Shown one piece after another: positions 22,001-24,032 of a stretch of 24,032 nt of DNA (within the stretch, counting starts at the first letter, position 1; each line of letters opens with the position of its first letter). The notes under the pieces are model-generated. The model was not told the origin of the DNA. It did not search any database and saw nothing but the letters and a program-made list of their open reading frames with translations. The stretch is taken from the IMG/VR virus record IMGVR_UViG_3300023210_000221, positions 1 through 24,032 of that record; one strand, written 5' to 3'. The position numbers and the translations under genes were made by a program. The DNA is from a virus.

Positions 22001-24032
22001 TTTCTTGGAGATTAGAAAGAGCAGTTGATAAAGCTTTAATAACAAACCAAGAAAAAACTGGAACTGTATGGGAAAAAGTGCCGATTAAAGGAAATAAGTG
22101 GTTGATTCAAGATACTGGGAAGAGAGTCACGTTTAAAGAAAGGTCAAAAATTGACCCTGTGGCTGGGAAGGAAAAGAAGAGTAAGAAAAAGAAAGAAAAG
22201 ATTAAATGGTTTAAAGATGATGCTGGCGTATCTGCTGCAGAAGCAAAAGAGTGGCAAGCAAAAGTTGATAAAGTAAAAGTACAACTTGAAGGTGACGGGA
22301 TTCCTGTACAAGGAAGGAATACTCCGGTTGATAGAGAAACTAGACTAGCTGAAAGAAGAGAGAAAAGAAGAAAGAAAAAACAAGCAGAGCCTAAACTTGA
22401 ACCCAAGCAAAGTAAAGAAGAGATGCTTTCAAAGATAGGAAAATTCTTCAAAGATGACCCGAAGTCTAAGGGAGGTGTTACTCTGAACTCAGGTGTTAAT
22501 CCAATAGAGCTTGTAAGGGAAGTTAGAAAGCTTGGGGAAAGTCTTTACATTGGAGGAAAACAAAAGTATTTCGACTGGCAGAGTAAGGTAAAAAAGAGTC
22601 TTGGGAAATACTGGGAGAAGGTGAAAAGCTATCTTCCTGAAATTTGGAAAAGCCTGAAAAGAAATGTAAAAACTCTTCTTGACCCTATAAGAAATCAAAG
22701 AGGTTCTGTTCCAATTCCAACTCTGCAGAAGTTGTTTGGTAAAGCTCCAACAGGAGCACGTCTTTATAAGAAGTTGAGAGATGAAGGAGTGAATAAGAAT
22801 GACTTGATGTTGAGTGGACTTGGTGGGTATTTAAAGTCAACTGGACAGAAGCAAATTGAGTGGGGAGAGTTTAAGAAAATCATAGATGAAGGTGGGCTTG
22901 GAATTAAAAGGAGTGAACTGAAAGTTGATAGAGTTGAGCAGAATAAATTAATTAAAAGAAGAACTCAGATAGCAGAACGTTATCCGATGGAGGGGAATAG
23001 GCCTGCGGAGTTACAAGAAGAGTTTACTAGATTAGGTGAAGAGTTAAATATGATTAGTGACCTTACTCCTAAGTACGGACCAAATACTCATCCGGAGCAA
23101 ACTCTTCCAGGATTTGTAGAAGGGAGTTACAGAGAGAGGCTTTATAAATATGACCCAACTGATAATGTTAAACAAGCAGATTTACATAAAGAAGCTACTC
23201 AACTGTTTAACATTTTTAAAGAAAGTAAAGATTACGATGCTGTAGATGCTCTTAGTGACCTTCAAAATAATAACATCAGTTATGGATACGATAGACTACC
23301 AAAGAAGTCAAAAGAAATTATTGATAAAATTATGGTACTTAATCAACAAATTAGAAATAAGAATGTATCTTTTAAAGAAGCTCATGGGTATCCAGATGAT
23401 ACAATGGCTCATGCAAGGATTACTGATAGGGTGGTGCAGGTTCCAACAACTAAGCAATTACCAAAAACTTATAATGTTGAATTTGTAACTAACTCAAAAC
23501 AAAGAATTAAAGAGTTACAAAAACAATTAAAGACTGAACCATTTAGTGAAGAATCGATAGCAGGCACAAAACAATTACTAGCTTACGAAAAAGATTTACT
23601 TACTAGAACAGAAAAAGTTATTAAAGAAAGTCCTTTTGAAACTAAAAAAGCAACAACTGAGCATCTTAATGAAGCACAGAGTGATTGGCATAAGAGAGGA
23701 GCGAGTGAGGGGTATCAAGATTTAGTAAAACTTGAACAAGTCCAGAAAGAATTAAAAAGACTTGATGAAAAACAAGAATTAAGATTAAAAGATTTTATGG
23801 AAAGTAATGATTTTTTAGAGCTTGGTCTTATTGATAAAGTTGATGCTGTAACTTATTTATCTCAACATAATAAAGCGTTTAAAAAAGATTGGGATAAACA
23901 TTCTCAGTTAATTTCTAAAGAGGGAGAACTTAAATACGGAGTCCCCAACGCACCCTTTAAAAAGACCTGGCATGAAATGATAATGAGGGATGTTATTACT
24001 AGTGCAATTAAAAGCGGGAAAGATGGAGTTAG
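19099..24032 (+). CDS. Giant polyvalent, probably ejected virion protein (5' part)
   Basis: An open frame of more than 1,644 codons with no stop, running off the window. It starts at ATG six bases after the previous stop, behind AGGAAA. N-terminus: two copies of a 15-residue peptide containing FNPLDYGDL. Residues about 325-480 are Gly-rich and hydrophobic (IGLAFGSLGGLMMGPF, GVLIGIGIGLSSTGEAL), possibly membrane-active. A module with YxxKKAVEKA at about 628-751 is repeated in degenerate form at about 938-1008. Lys/Glu linkers lie between domains. Near the visible end are AHARITDR (1437-1444), NEAQSDWHKRG (1524-1534) and VPNAPFKKTWHEM (1615-1627), a signature I know from very large phage polyvalent proteins. 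The position matches P22 ejection genes, so delivery into the host with DNA is likely. The biochemical activity of the QSDWH region is unknown to me. Confidence 0.8.
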   Translation, partial: MAQFNPLDYGDLIEEKTEFNPLDYGDLVEEKVEETPEVETEKPGIFSKFGIPKVSFNRQKEVENSPVSQPNPNQFPDIEGTNPDGGYVESGVQAPIQPVKPDPFQAFSIPENLDHEVELTGYKDALLSEIANPFGEERPLIAPKKVKQSELVKNLVTPEKLAAVKERFVDSKLNYMGVINPARTLLEKSVEWLSKEGKELENLKPTTQEELDIANTRVDEYNKHFSSYQNKEKEFKDILDKAGVDAKDIDFEFSKLERGEYSEKEKIQTSKDSKNYIERIADKFTEVTGIEQESKISSRAAAQSVIKLMAKEEGVPVGEYRQSPKFIGQAAKGFIEMATYGVPSAINKTLTGEELAEPYGVLDHIGLAFGSLGGLMMGPFKTAEWVMRPISNIVGRGIQGGKLLPNILKESLHDGVLIGIGIGLSSTGEALKETTFTDAAKKIKDAAKSGALTGTIFGTSRGLFPKEGIQKGARIITGLVGLNAQRAHEVGGNPFTDRPVGEVVFDIALDALFLWRGLPPKQRDSLIKVLEDPNVSKETKQTLAQQIKTRLNKAKEEGTFKEQLNKEVDKYARGEKKDESVKETVEKKFEDKVAEESKDLPVEVEKVEKVESTGKKTTKTKLPKSTTDYIDKKVKELGSITAVKTVYTGEKSDVNVYAREKAEELFGGDAGVDAVRPVEKVKKKAEDKFKIQGKGFDTQKGKVIPYPKLKKGKGVPWYVKKAVEKAAMKAGLDVSGFKVFEQDGGWVFQQKRSKWDGAKEFEERVESLDTRINSIADEYSSLIDSQKGKDGKVRGSALDVHITEVSDIIVKNGTNKYKVTILENANGVRIGKGDKQLFTVKGPGIPEAGVFVKKSDLANYGLNIPDVPKAKITVREGLDTRPIIMSEPGWDKDVIDITPTKEVEKEGEKGELKSFNVEKEFGSSKGLSKTEESKIVEDYVDKKYGRRSTDVEKPVLVGRPGFKKGAKISWRLERAVDKALITNQEKTGTVWEKVPIKGNKWLIQDTGKRVTFKERSKIDPVAGKEKKSKKKKEKIKWFKDDAGVSAAEAKEWQAKVDKVKVQLEGDGIPVQGRNTPVDRETRLAERREKRRKKKQAEPKLEPKQSKEEMLSKIGKFFKDDPKSKGGVTLNSGVNPIELVREVRKLGESLYIGGKQKYFDWQSKVKKSLGKYWEKVKSYLPEIWKSLKRNVKTLLDPIRNQRGSVPIPTLQKLFGKAPTGARLYKKLRDEGVNKNDLMLSGLGGYLKSTGQKQIEWGEFKKIIDEGGLGIKRSELKVDRVEQNKLIKRRTQIAERYPMEGNRPAELQEEFTRLGEELNMISDLTPKYGPNTHPEQTLPGFVEGSYRERLYKYDPTDNVKQADLHKEATQLFNIFKESKDYDAVDALSDLQNNNISYGYDRLPKKSKEIIDKIMVLNQQIRNKNVSFKEAHGYPDDTMAHARITDRVVQVPTTKQLPKTYNVEFVTNSKQRIKELQKQLKTEPFSEESIAGTKQLLAYEKDLLTRTEKVIKESPFETKKATTEHLNEAQSDWHKRGASEGYQDLVKLEQVQKELKRLDEKQELRLKDFMESNDFLELGLIDKVDAVTYLSQHNKAFKKDWDKHSQLISKEGELKYGVPNAPFKKTWHEMIMRDVITSAIKSGKDGV
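19108..19197 (+). repeat. Tandem 45-base repeat, two copies of a 15-residue peptide
   Basis: The units 19108-19152 and 19153-19197 encode FNPLDYGDLIEEKTE and FNPLDYGDLVEEKVE. Only two residues differ, while most base changes are synonymous, so the peptide looks conserved by selection rather than freshly copied. Confidence 0.85.
22142..22156. repeat. Second copy of the GGTCAA-N3-TTGACC inverted repeat
   Basis: GGTCAA-AAA-TTGACC within the giant gene has the same two half-sites and spacing as the intergenic palindrome at 8183-8197. Here it encodes part of an ordinary coding stretch (RSKID), so it may be chance. Confidence 0.5.

Noticed and set aside
22107-22451. Antisense open frame of 114 codons inside the giant gene
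   Set aside because: Same compositional cause; the + strand frame is continuous across it.
1-24032. tRNA genes, CRISPR arrays, insertion sequences or integrase/att sites
   Set aside because: None seen: no regularly spaced repeats, cloverleaf-like segments, transposase or recombinase motifs, and hardly any non-coding space.

Overview
The window is a single, tightly packed, AT-rich block of bacteriophage virion genes, all on the + strand. It carries the morphogenesis module of a tailed phage with a P22-like (podovirus-type) head and short tail. TerL, a P22-type portal, scaffold, P22-type coat, gp4-like adaptor, gp10-like tail hub and gp7-like ejection protein are all present in an order close to P22. 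Genes mostly touch or overlap by 1-4 bases (TAATG or ATGA junctions) and carry strong AGGAG-type ribosome binding sites, so the host uses Shine-Dalgarno initiation; the sequence does not allow a closer host call. No integrase, lysis, replication, tRNA, CRISPR or host gene is visible, so phage versus prophage cannot be decided.

Layout. (1) 5-2931: six small to medium virion-type genes upstream of the terminase, including a fibre-like protein with a repetitive stalk and a protein with four short beta-type repeats. (2) 2932-7802: TerL, a KTSC-like small protein, the portal gene interrupted by a 342-residue intein, and a small basic protein. (3) 7825-10426: a capsid-staple-like protein, scaffold and coat, with a short non-coding gap before the scaffold that holds a palindrome overlapping a possible promoter. 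(4) 10517-13551: a candidate decoration protein flanked by two RNA hairpins, a small charged protein, the gp4-like adaptor and the gp10-like hub. (5) 13563-17084: a 700-aa tail fibre, a possible fibre-assembly protein, a 26-aa mini-gene and a cupin-SET fusion. (6) 17087 to the end: a gp7-like ejection protein, a 374-aa probable ejection-associated protein, and a giant open reading frame (more than 1,644 codons, no stop, running off the window) with a phage polyvalent-protein signature near its visible end.

How it fits together. TerL pumps DNA through the portal into a shell built from coat on scaffold. The staple-like and decoration proteins would stabilise the shell, gp4-like and gp10-like proteins close the portal, the fibre binds the host, and the gp7-like, 374-aa and giant proteins sit where P22 encodes its ejected proteins. 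The most notable items are: a portal intein with the complete Trp-Cys-Thr signature of the rare class 3 splicing mechanism; a C-terminal peptide shared by the scaffold and the staple-like protein, suggesting both dock on the same coat site; the cupin-SET fusion inside a virion operon; and the giant putative ejected protein with a tandem N-terminal peptide repeat and an internal domain duplication.
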